The notes beneath the pieces are model-generated. The model was not told the origin of the DNA and did not search any database. It worked only from the letters and a program-made list of their open reading frames with translations. From the NCBI GenBank assembly GCA_026224995.1, contig JAMFRX010000589.1, positions 1 through 7,699 on the forward strand: a stretch of 7,699 nucleotides of DNA. The letters run 5' to 3'. Shown piece after piece: positions 1 through 5,754 of the stretch; within the stretch, counting starts at the first letter, position 1, and each line of letters opens with the position of its first letter. Source of the stretch: Puia dinghuensis (GTDB lineage: Bacteria; Bacteroidota; Bacteroidia; Chitinophagales; Chitinophagaceae). A program made the position numbers and the translations under genes.

Positions 1-312
1 ATGTACGGAATCCGGGACGTAATTGCCGGCCAACAGCTCCTTTCGCCGCTTCTCTTTTAGGATGTAGTCAAAAACGGCGAATTTTACCGCCGTGGCAAGG
101 TAATTCTCTATAGTATGGATGGACACCGTTGCATGCCGCTTCCACAGGCTCAGAAAGACCTCCTGCACAATCTCTTCGGCAATATCCTTATTCTTACTAT
201 GATGGAAGGCGATAGCCAGCAATTTATCCCAATATCGATCGTAGATTTCCGAAAAGGCCTTCCGGTCACCCTGTTTCAGAGAGCTTAACAAAATATGCTC
301 ATCGAGTTTCAT
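1..312 (-). CDS. ECF RNA polymerase sigma factor, FecI-like (partial, C-terminus outside window)
   Basis: This is the first 104 codons of a minus-strand gene that starts at an ATG at 312 and is still open at the left edge. The protein begins MKLDEHILLSSLKQGDRKAF and continues with a region 2 typical of Bacteroidota extracytoplasmic-function sigma factors: a YDRYWDKL stretch near residues 28-35, DIAEEIVQEVFLSLW near residues 49-63 (core RNA polymerase binding and -10 recognition helices), and ENYLATAVKF near residues 73-82. Members of this family direct RNA polymerase to a few promoters, often with a FecR-type anti-sigma factor and SusC/SusD-like transporters. None of these partners is visible, but the gene's downstream side lies off the window. 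The helix-turn-helix of region 4 must lie beyond position 1. The start is supported by the first Met falling just before the conserved N-terminal helix. The family call is secure; the target regulon is unknown. Confidence 0.92.
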   Translation of the reverse strand, partial: MKLDEHILLSSLKQGDRKAFSEIYDRYWDKLLAIAFHHSKNKDIAEEIVQEVFLSLWKRHATVSIHTIENYLATAVKFAVFDYILKEKRRKELLAGNYVPDSVH

Positions 313-318
313 TCCCCA

Positions 319-349
319 CAATATTATTAAAAATTTATTAGTCTACCAA
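319..349 (-). promoter_or_regulatory. Candidate promoter for the ECF sigma factor gene
   Basis: Read on the minus strand, TTG (349-347) is followed by 20 bases and then TAATATTG (326-319), one base off the Bacteroidota -7 consensus TAnnTTTG. The TTG element lies in the centre of the palindrome, so a bound regulator would cover it. A start point a few bases past 319 would leave almost no leader before the ATG at 312. Confidence 0.45.
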
Positions 350-366
350 TTTGGTAGGCTAATAAA
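334..366. promoter_or_regulatory. 33-bp near-perfect palindrome, probable operator between divergent genes
   Basis: The left arm is TTTATTAGTCTACCAA, the centre is the T at 350, and the right arm is TTGGTAGGCTAATAAA. All 16 arm pairs match except position 342 against 358 (T/G). It sits between two divergent genes, 22 bp from the sigma factor start and 23 bp from the plus-strand ORF. A dimeric DNA-binding repressor or activator is the simplest reader; the protein cannot be named from the sequence. The plus-strand side is followed by A residues rather than T, and the site lies between 5' ends, so a terminator is unlikely. Confidence 0.7.
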
Positions 367-381
367 AAAGACGTATATTGC
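351..381 (+). promoter_or_regulatory. Candidate promoter for the plus-strand ORF at 389
   Basis: TTG at 351-353 (TTTG counting 350) is followed by 20 bases and then TATATTGC at 374-381. The -7 box matches TAnnTTTG at four of its six fixed positions. The geometry mirrors the minus-strand promoter around the palindrome centre. The predicted leader before the ATG at 389 would be only about four bases. Confidence 0.35.
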
Positions 382-388
382 TATTCAA

Positions 389-595
389 ATGAAAAATAGC
401 CTGTTTTCCCTAGCTGCTACCTTAGCGATGTTCTTCTCGGCCAGTCGGCTTCCGGGGAAGATCCTCGGCGGTAAGCATACTGCAGATACCGTCTATACTT
501 ATGGAAAGGTGTCGGCTGTCGACTCCGCAACCTATATTCGCTGCCGCGTTGGCGGTCAAGGACGTGATCAAAGATCCCAAGTAACTGTCCGTTAA
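389..595 (+). CDS. Short hypothetical protein with signal-peptide-like N-terminus, possibly a gene remnant
   Basis: This 68-codon ORF is not recognised. The first 18 or so residues (MKNSLFSLAATLAMFFSA) have the charged start and hydrophobic core of a Sec signal peptide, which suggests an exported product. The remainder, with ADTVYTYGKVSAVDSATY near residues 32-49 and then an arginine-rich tail, fits no family I know. The neighbouring forward frame at 531-584 reads PIFAAALAVKDVIKDPK before a stop, which looks at least as protein-like as the tail of the main frame. The original gene may therefore have been longer and been broken by a frameshift or deletion. It sits just downstream of the palindrome and its candidate promoter and ends 50 bases before the deacetylase start. 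It could be a real small secreted protein, a decayed gene, or chance. Confidence 0.3.
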   Translation: MKNSLFSLAATLAMFFSASRLPGKILGGKHTADTVYTYGKVSAVDSATYIRCRVGGQGRDQRSQVTVR

Positions 596-628
596 CAAGT
601 TAATTCCAGCTCTCCCCGTCCTTTTTCG

Positions 629-636
629 TAAATTTG
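629..636 (+). promoter_or_regulatory. Candidate -7 box for the polysaccharide deacetylase gene
   Basis: TAAATTTG matches the Bacteroidota -7 consensus TAnnTTTG at every fixed position. No good TTG stands about 20 bases upstream (the region near 599-602 reads GTTA). A transcript starting a few bases downstream would have a leader of only about six bases before the ATG at 646. Confidence 0.4.
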
Positions 637-645
637 ACGCATCAC

Positions 646-1476
646 ATGCGCCACAGCTATCGAACAAAATTCATCTTACTCCTGTCGGGACTATTCGCCT
701 TCCTTGTCACCTCGGCCCAGCCGTTGCTATGGCCGCATCATAAAAAGGCTGTGATCGTACTCACCTATGATGATGCGCTGCTCTCCCAGCTGAACAATGC
801 CGTCCCGCAGCTGCAGAAAGCCGGCTTTAAAGCCACCTTCTTTTTGACCAGCGATATCGACCCCTCGACCATACCCAGGTGGCGCTCATTGGCAAAACAG
901 GGGTTTGAGCTGGGTAACCATACTTTGTACCATCCCTGTTCAAGCTCGGAAGATGTGACTGTCTCCTCGGATCATATGACAGCCTACCAGATGGTCCGCG
1001 AGATCGAGATCATGAACAGAATGCTATTTGCGGTAGACGGTAAAAATACCAGGACATTTGCCTATCCATGCGCCGAGACTACCTTAGGCGGCAAAGATTA
1101 TGTAGATTCACTTCGCCGGTATAAACTGGTCAAATACGCCCGGATCGGCGGCGACACCGATGCTGTGGTAACCGATTTCTCCCACCTCGACCTCTTGCGA
1201 ATACCTTCTTTCGGGCTGGAAGATAGCACAAGCTCAGCTGCGTTGATCGCCTACGTAAAAAAAGTCGAGCAAAGCGGTGGCATGGGGATCATCATGTTTC
1301 ATGGGATCGGGGGAGATTATATCACCACCTCGTCTGCCGTCCACCAGGAACTGATCGACTTCCTTGTCAAAAACAGGAAAGATATCTGGATCACGACTTT
1401 CCAGGAGGCTATGGATTATGCGGCCCGCCATTCCCTTCCTGATCGCCAGGGCCCGGTACCGTTGCGGGCTCACTAA
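646..1476 (+). CDS. Secreted polysaccharide deacetylase (NodB homology domain, CE4-like)
   Basis: The 276-residue protein has a signal peptide (residues 1-24, cleavage likely at TSA/Q) followed by a NodB-fold domain. Family motifs are visible in order: TYDD at 40-43 (catalytic and metal-binding Asp pair), GNHTLYHP at 90-97 with the H-x3-H metal ligands His92 and His96, R-T-F-A-Y-P at 136-141, and MFHGIG at 217-222 with the conserved His of the last motif. CE4 enzymes are metal-dependent hydrolases that remove acetyl groups from N-acetylglucosamine polymers or acetylxylan; the substrate here cannot be decided. Export suggests action in the periplasm or outside the cell. An in-frame TTG at 634 would add four residues, but it falls inside the candidate -7 box, so the ATG at 646 is preferred. 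An intrinsic terminator follows 32 bases after the stop, so the gene is probably the last of its transcript. Confidence 0.9.
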   Translation: MRHSYRTKFILLLSGLFAFLVTSAQPLLWPHHKKAVIVLTYDDALLSQLNNAVPQLQKAGFKATFFLTSDIDPSTIPRWRSLAKQGFELGNHTLYHPCSSSEDVTVSSDHMTAYQMVREIEIMNRMLFAVDGKNTRTFAYPCAETTLGGKDYVDSLRRYKLVKYARIGGDTDAVVTDFSHLDLLRIPSFGLEDSTSSAALIAYVKKVEQSGGMGIIMFHGIGGDYITTSSAVHQELIDFLVKNRKDIWITTFQEAMDYAARHSLPDRQGPVPLRAH

Positions 1477-1508
1477 CATAAGATTTGTGTGTAATGACAG
1501 CTCTTTTG

Positions 1509-1530
1509 ATAGGGGATATCCCCTATTTTT
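1509..1530 (+). terminator. Intrinsic terminator after the deacetylase gene
   Basis: The perfect 18-base palindrome ATAGGGGATATCCCCTAT at 1509-1526 runs into T residues to 1530. It begins 33 bases after the deacetylase stop codon. On the minus strand the hairpin is followed by TCAAAAG, with no T run, so it acts in the plus direction. Confidence 0.8.
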
Positions 1531-1779
1531 CCGACAATGTCCTTTTTTTTTGATCGTTCTATAACCAGATATTGTTTCTTTGTCCTCAGCAGGTATGTAA
1601 ATTCCATTGTCCTGACAAAGATGTAAAACAAGCTGACCACGGCCTGTAAGGTCGGGTCCATCTTAGTCGTTAGCCATAATGGGGGATACCGTTGAATTCG
1701 TACCGGATAGCATTCCTTATGAAAAACCGAGCGCAGTAGACCCTGACCAAAAGTTATTTTTCTATGCATACGGTTTTAG
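1531..1779. other. Non-coding stretch between two hairpin terminators; no recognised gene
   Basis: About 250 bases without a convincing gene. It opens with an AT-rich part (a run of T at 1541-1549) and then becomes mixed. A 98-codon minus-strand reading frame (1769-1473) crosses it, but it matches nothing I know, runs antisense through the first terminator and overlaps the end of the deacetylase, so I do not call it a gene. TTTCTTTG at 1575-1582 is one base from the -7 consensus and could start a plus-strand transcript of roughly 220 bases ending at the second hairpin. This is speculative. The region could equally be decayed sequence. Confidence 0.4.
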
Positions 1780-1810
1780 ACCCCCGCGATAGCTCGCGGG
1801 GGTTTTCGTT
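1780..1810 (+). terminator. Strong GC-rich hairpin terminator between convergent genes
   Basis: A nine-pair stem, CCCCCGCGA (1781-1789) against TCGCGGGGG (1794-1802), closes a four-base loop TAGC, with an extra A-T pair at 1780/1803. TTTTCGTT follows at 1803-1810, giving plus-strand orientation. It also lies 39 bases past the alpha-galactosidase stop on the minus strand, where the hairpin is followed by TCTAAAAC. It may also slow minus-strand transcripts, but with a poor T tail. Confidence 0.75.
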
Positions 1811-1841
1811 CCATCGGGGGGCGAATACAGGAGAGCAGGAG

Positions 1842-4061
1842 CTATAGCTTCGATAGCTTCAGCAACCGCACACCATGCGGCGGTATCTTCTCCATTAATT
1901 CCCTCCCCTTAGGATCCAGCTCCTTTTGACGCCATAGATCCCTGATCTTATCATAACCGCTCAATCCCAGCTTTTCCCTATCCAGGGCAATCGTTTGATA
2001 CCTCGACGAAGTATTGAACAGGCCAACCGCATAGCTTCCGTCAGCCAGCGTTTTCTTCCAGACCTGGAAGCTATCCGTCCTGATCACCTGCCGGGCCGCC
2101 ATGCCCAAAGAATCCTGGTCGACGGCCAACACCTCATCATTGGTTAGCAGGCTCAACGTAAATTTATCTACAGAACCCAGATCGCAGCCGATGAGCAACG
2201 GTGCGGACAGCAGGCTCCACAAGCTGATATGGGTATACTGCTCATCCGGCGTAAGGTGCGTATCGTGCTGGCTGGAGCCCCAGCCTACCTTGCCTACTAC
2301 GAGCATGTCGGGGTCGTTGAAATGTCCTGGATTGGAGTACGGAGCTATAGGCGATTGGCTAAAGCCGATGTCGCTCATACTTTCCCAGCTGTCATTGATG
2401 TCGCCGGTGGTTCGCCAGCTGTTGCCGCCGACGGCTGCGCCCCAGGTCCATACATCGCCCATGCCGTACTGGCAAAAGCTGAAGATGATATCCCTGCTCA
2501 CACTATCCAAAGCGGAGCGCATGACAATATAAGGTTTTTGTAAGGCCTCCAGGCTCGGGTTGCTGCCAGTGATATCACGGTAGGAACACATATCGTATTT
2601 CAAATAATCGATCCCCCAGTCGTTATAGCTCCGGGCATCCTGAGCTTCATGCTGCCAGCTTCCCAGATACCCCCCGCAGGTGGTGGCGCCGGGTGAGGAA
2701 TAAATGCCCATCTTAAGCCCCAGGCTATGAACATAGTCAGTGAGCGCCTTCATATCCGGGAACTTATCATTAGTAAGGATCTGGCCAGAAGGGCCACGGC
2801 GCGGCGCTTCCCAGCCATCATCGATGTTGATATACCCCCAGCCATGAGCGCTTAGCTTGTCGGATAAGGATTTCGCCGAGATGCGGACTTTATTGTCGTC
2901 TACGCTGACTCCCCAGGCATTCCAGCTGTTCCACCCCAGGGCAGGTGTCAGCCCTATGGACGAGCCGATGCGGATGGTCAATGCTTTTGTTGCGGTCCCG
3001 GTCTTATTAGCCACGGTAACCATGACAGGATAGTCTCCATTTTGGGCTACCATGCCGGTGATGATACCGGTGGACCGATCGAGGGCGAGGCCGGCCGGCA
3101 GGCCGGTGGCCTGGTAGTCCAGGGGCTCCGTGCCGGTAGCGGGTATCCTATAAAGAAAAGAGTGCCCGGGCCGGGCCCCATAGACAGCCGCGGAATTGAT
3201 CCTTGGTCTTGGCGACACCGGTGGCGTCAGGATATACGGGGTACCCTGCTTTACGGTCGATGCCTGGCCGGAGCGGCCATCCGTGTAGGTAAAAGAAACG
3301 GTATACGATTTATTGCCGGGAGGCTTGAAGTCCAGCGCCGCGGCGAATGGCCGGTTAATAGAGAAGACCGCCGGCTCCGTCTTTGCAAGCACTACGGCCC
3401 CATTTTCCGGGTCAATTACTTTGATGTGCAGCTTGCCGGTAAAGGTATACTTGCCGTCGCTTGTCCTCAGCACGATCTTCTTTGCAAGACTATCTCCGCC
3501 CTTTAATAAAAAGGGCTCGTCGGTGTCGATGACCAGATTGTCCAGCGGGCTGGCCATCCGCAGCGAAAGATCGGGTCCATAGATCCCCCCATCACCGCCG
3601 CTGTCGAAAATGCGGACCGCGATGGTATTTGGCTGATCCCAAAGCAGGACCGGGTCTGCCGCCGCTATAGTGACAACGCCTAACCCATACAGACCGTTTT
3701 TAATATCACCCGTCGTCCAGTTCTTATAGACCAGTTTGCCATTGATGTAGACTTCCCCGCCATCGTCGATGTCGCCAAGCCAGATGCGGATAGAATCCTT
3801 GAAAAAGGAAGTTGTACGCAGCGAAGAGGGAAGGATCGTTTGCAGGCGATACCAGGCAAACCCATCATAGGTCGGATAACCTTGTCTTTCCCAGGGATGG
3901 CTGACATCGATATCCCGCCAGTCAGTTTGATCCAGGCCCGGCGCCGACCACCCCGGAGAATCACCAATCTTGAATTTCCAACCTTTTTGCAGGGAGATGT
4001 CCTGCGCACAGACACCGGCGTATACCACCAGCAGGGCAAGCGAAACGAGTATCTTCTTCAT
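1842..4061 (-). CDS. Secreted multidomain alpha-galactosidase, GH27 (melibiase)
   Basis: The 739-residue protein carries a signal peptide (1-19, cleavage VCA/Q) and five apparent parts. About 21-175 is a jelly roll like GH2 sugar-binding domains (GDIDDGGEVYINGKLVY near 96-112). About 177-280 is an unassigned beta-rich stretch. About 282-366 is an Ig-like domain of the He_PIG type (GLPAGLALDRSTGIITG near 320-336). About 370-655 is the GH27 barrel, and the C-terminal 80 residues form a beta domain. Catalytic signatures are intact: GWNSWNAWG at 376-384, NIDDGW at 412-417, YLKYD with nucleophile Asp490, RTTGD with acid/base Asp554, and NDPDMLVVG at 582-590. GH27 enzymes release terminal alpha-galactose with retention; some members act on beta-L-arabinopyranose, so the exact substrate is open. 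The length is well above that of a minimal GH27 enzyme because of the N-terminal modules. It lies 15 bases after the VOC gene and probably shares its transcript. Confidence 0.93.
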   Translation of the reverse strand: MKKILVSLALLVVYAGVCAQDISLQKGWKFKIGDSPGWSAPGLDQTDWRDIDVSHPWERQGYPTYDGFAWYRLQTILPSSLRTTSFFKDSIRIWLGDIDDGGEVYINGKLVYKNWTTGDIKNGLYGLGVVTIAAADPVLLWDQPNTIAVRIFDSGGDGGIYGPDLSLRMASPLDNLVIDTDEPFLLKGGDSLAKKIVLRTSDGKYTFTGKLHIKVIDPENGAVVLAKTEPAVFSINRPFAAALDFKPPGNKSYTVSFTYTDGRSGQASTVKQGTPYILTPPVSPRPRINSAAVYGARPGHSFLYRIPATGTEPLDYQATGLPAGLALDRSTGIITGMVAQNGDYPVMVTVANKTGTATKALTIRIGSSIGLTPALGWNSWNAWGVSVDDNKVRISAKSLSDKLSAHGWGYINIDDGWEAPRRGPSGQILTNDKFPDMKALTDYVHSLGLKMGIYSSPGATTCGGYLGSWQHEAQDARSYNDWGIDYLKYDMCSYRDITGSNPSLEALQKPYIVMRSALDSVSRDIIFSFCQYGMGDVWTWGAAVGGNSWRTTGDINDSWESMSDIGFSQSPIAPYSNPGHFNDPDMLVVGKVGWGSSQHDTHLTPDEQYTHISLWSLLSAPLLIGCDLGSVDKFTLSLLTNDEVLAVDQDSLGMAARQVIRTDSFQVWKKTLADGSYAVGLFNTSSRYQTIALDREKLGLSGYDKIRDLWRQKELDPKGRELMEKIPPHGVRLLKLSKL

Positions 4062-4076
4062 GCTTCTAAGATACGT

Positions 4077-4514
4077 CTATTGCTTGTTCATAAAATTAAA
4101 CATCCAGCGAACCCCGAATTTGTCCAGGCATGTTCCCCAGTAGGCGCCCCAAAACATGTCCTGCATAGGGAAAATCTCCGAGCCGCCTGCCGAAAGTAAA
4201 TTAAACAACCGGTCCGTCTCTTCCCGGCTGTCCGGCTCAAGATTTATCGTCGTATTGTTGCCGATCTTCAGCTGATGGCCCATCGATTCCAGGCTGTCCG
4301 TTGCCATCAATTTGAATCCGCCCAGGATCGGCAGGCAGACGTGCATGACCATATTCAATTCCTTTTCCGATAAGGCCGGCATGCCCGGTTGCTGGGGCGT
4401 GTCTTTCATATACATGACCGGTCCGGCATATTCTGTTTTGAAAACAGTTTTGTAATAGTCAAAAGCTTCGGCCGTGTTACCCTGAAAATTGAGATAGATC
4501 GATACGTTTGCCAT
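4077..4514 (-). CDS. VOC family protein, PhnB-like (glyoxalase/bleomycin resistance fold)
   Basis: This 145-residue cytoplasmic protein has the pattern of PhnB/YjdN-like members of the vicinal oxygen chelate superfamily. It starts ANVSIYLNFQGNTAEAFDYY (2-21), a beta strand then helix in which a residue run is followed by FY-K-VF, and ends with MFWGAYWGTCLDKFGVRWMF at 120-139, the hallmark C-terminal strand pair of this subfamily. His58 in MHVCLPI is a likely metal-site position by family comparison. No reaction is established for most PhnB-like proteins, and despite the name there is no link to phosphonate use here. It lacks a signal peptide. The gene lies 15 bases upstream of the alpha-galactosidase gene in the same direction, so they are likely one operon, an uncommon pairing of a cytoplasmic small-molecule fold with a secreted glycosidase. 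Confidence 0.88.
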   Translation of the reverse strand: MANVSIYLNFQGNTAEAFDYYKTVFKTEYAGPVMYMKDTPQQPGMPALSEKELNMVMHVCLPILGGFKLMATDSLESMGHQLKIGNNTTINLEPDSREETDRLFNLLSAGGSEIFPMQDMFWGAYWGTCLDKFGVRWMFNFMNKQ

Positions 4515-4533
4515 GGTGGTGTTTTTAATGACA

Positions 4534-4541
4534 GCAATTTA
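4534..4541 (-). promoter_or_regulatory. Candidate -7 box for the VOC/alpha-galactosidase transcript
   Basis: On the minus strand this reads TAAATTGC, a partial match to TAnnTTTG, 19 bases before the VOC ATG. The leader AATTGCTGTCATTAAAAAC is A-rich, as is common in this phylum. An alternative sigma70-like arrangement, TTGACA (4586-4581) then 18 bases then TAGGAT, lies just upstream but is not the usual form in Bacteroidota. Confidence 0.25.
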
Positions 4542-4586
4542 CACAGCTTTTGGCAGATCCTACCGGGCGCAAAGCGACATTGTCAA

Positions 4587-4606
4587 GGGGCGATTGCGAC
4601 AGCCCC
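4587..4606 (-). terminator. Weak hairpin between transglutaminase-like and VOC genes
   Basis: GGGGC (4606-4602 read on the minus strand) can pair with GCCCC (4591-4587) around a ten-base loop, followed only by TTGAC. The stem is short and the T tail poor. It could attenuate read-through from the transglutaminase-like gene but is not a convincing terminator. Confidence 0.25.
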
Positions 4607-4634
4607 CAAAACCCCTATCTCCCTCGGTCCGGCG

Positions 4635-5540
4635 CTATGGCTTTTGCCAGAATAAGCTATCGTTATTGGTGTGGTAGCTGATCACCGTATAGCGCTGATA
4701 CTTCTTTGTTTCGTACCCATCGACAGCCGGTTCCTGGCTGCCGTATGGAAGCAGCTCCACATATTCCAACGTCTTTCCGTCCTCTCTCGTCTGGGAATCC
4801 CATGCGCTGTGCACCAGGCAGATCATGCGGTAAATATGCTCAGCCATGAACCTATACAGGTATTCCTCTTTTTTTGTAGGTATTTGATGATAGTTGGCGC
4901 CAGGGTTGAGCACCAGCGGCCTGCCGTCGATCAGCCGCTCCCTGACTTCGGCAATGCTCAGAAAATTCCCATTCTCGTCCTTTAGGTAAGCATTCTCCGT
5001 CGGGTCCATGTAGATCCACTTGCTCAAAGACTCAATATAGACCGCATTGATCACATGCCCGCCGGCAGGTTCCGGAAAGAGGTTGGAAAAGCAGATCACG
5101 CTTCGCGATTTGAATCCCATGGACAGGAATATTTCATTCATGGCGATAGAAAGCGGATAGCATCCCTGCGCATATTTCGTTTTCCTGTATGTTTCGATAA
5201 TATTGGTTGCCGTAATCACCTTGAGCGGGGCAACATCTGAATGGGGAACCTGGTTATGGAACCATTCCAGCAGGCGGATGGCCCTCTCCACCTCGCTCCC
5301 GGTACCCGCGACCGAGTCGAGGTGGTACGCTTTTCTTAATTCTACCAGGTGCGGATCATTGGCCGCCTGATAAGTAAATGCCGGAAAATTCTGATCGCTT
5401 TTCCGGTTATAAGGCGCACTTTTCCTTAGGACGGCAAGGTGATTCACGGAATCTTCCTGCATGGCTGATGCCGGCAGACCGAATAAGGTGAGAAAGAATG
5501 CTGCTAATGTAAGCGCAGTAAAAAAAGACGGAACTTTCAT
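4635..5540 (-). CDS. Secreted transglutaminase-like superfamily protein
   Basis: The 301-residue protein has an N-terminal signal peptide or signal anchor (residues 1-26, ending PASA/M) and a central papain-like domain of the transglutaminase-like superfamily. The expected Cys-His-Asp triad is visible in order and spacing: Cys127 in YAQGCYPLSIAMNEIF, His162 in GGHVINAVY, and Asp179 in KWIYMDPTENAY. This arrangement occurs in bacterial proteases, peptide hydrolases and amide-modifying enzymes far more often than in true cross-linking transglutaminases, so the reaction is unknown. Residues 188-301 follow the catalytic core and show no motif I recognise. Export points to periplasmic or extracellular action. 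The gene is upstream of the VOC gene in the same direction with a 120-base gap holding a weak hairpin and a candidate promoter, so co-transcription is possible but not shown. Confidence 0.85.
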   Translation of the reverse strand: MKVPSFFTALTLAAFFLTLFGLPASAMQEDSVNHLAVLRKSAPYNRKSDQNFPAFTYQAANDPHLVELRKAYHLDSVAGTGSEVERAIRLLEWFHNQVPHSDVAPLKVITATNIIETYRKTKYAQGCYPLSIAMNEIFLSMGFKSRSVICFSNLFPEPAGGHVINAVYIESLSKWIYMDPTENAYLKDENGNFLSIAEVRERLIDGRPLVLNPGANYHQIPTKKEEYLYRFMAEHIYRMICLVHSAWDSQTREDGKTLEYVELLPYGSQEPAVDGYETKKYQRYTVISYHTNNDSLFWQKP

Positions 5541-5754
5541 GATTGCTTAATTTTTTGTATTTATCAAAGTGCAAATAAAAGATGTTAAGAAATTAAATTG
5601 CTTACTTTTAGACTACCACGGGATTGTCCACCCTCAAGAGGCTGTTTTACCCGTCGAATCTTATTGCAGCGCTAAAGTCCTTTTTGGAGGCAGACAATTC
5701 CCCGTTCGTCGAAAAAATAATCGCAATAAGGCTCAGAATGCTCAACTTTGAAAA
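5541..5754. other. Intergenic region between divergent transglutaminase-like and sensor kinase genes
   Basis: No secure gene is present. On the minus strand TTTATTTG (5580-5573) is one base from the -7 consensus and could serve the transglutaminase-like gene. On the plus strand CAACTTTG at 5743-5750 is one base from it and lies four bases before the kinase ATG. A plus-strand frame without ATG, open from 5612, reads protein-like at 5633-5753 (LKRLFYPSNLIAALKSFLEA, then NFEKC at the end) and overlaps the kinase start in another frame; it may be a remnant. TTAGACTACCA at 5608-5618 matches one arm of the palindrome at 334-366 at ten of eleven bases. Confidence 0.4.

Noticed and set aside
334..366. 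Palindrome as a transcription terminator
   Set aside because: It lies between the 5' ends of divergent genes and is flanked by A on the plus side, and no gene ends into it from either side.
634..645. Alternative TTG start for the polysaccharide deacetylase
   Set aside because: It adds only MTHH before the signal peptide and sits inside the best -7 box of the window; the ATG at 646 gives a normal signal peptide.
1473..1769. A 98-codon minus-strand ORF between the two terminators
   Set aside because: It matches no known family, runs antisense through the deacetylase terminator, and overlaps the deacetylase stop. Its composition does not look like its neighbours.
1842..1860. Repeated AAGCTAT at the end of the alpha-galactosidase gene
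   Set aside because: It is explained by the coding of the C-terminal KLSKL and the stop; only two copies, with no sign of a wider repeat.
2101..3582. Several plus-strand ORFs of 89-154 codons
   Set aside because: They lie wholly antisense to the alpha-galactosidase gene, whose domains and catalytic residues are continuous across the region.
4671..5240. Plus-strand ORFs of 61 and 104 codons
   Set aside because: They are antisense shadows of the transglutaminase-like gene, which has an intact triad and signal peptide.
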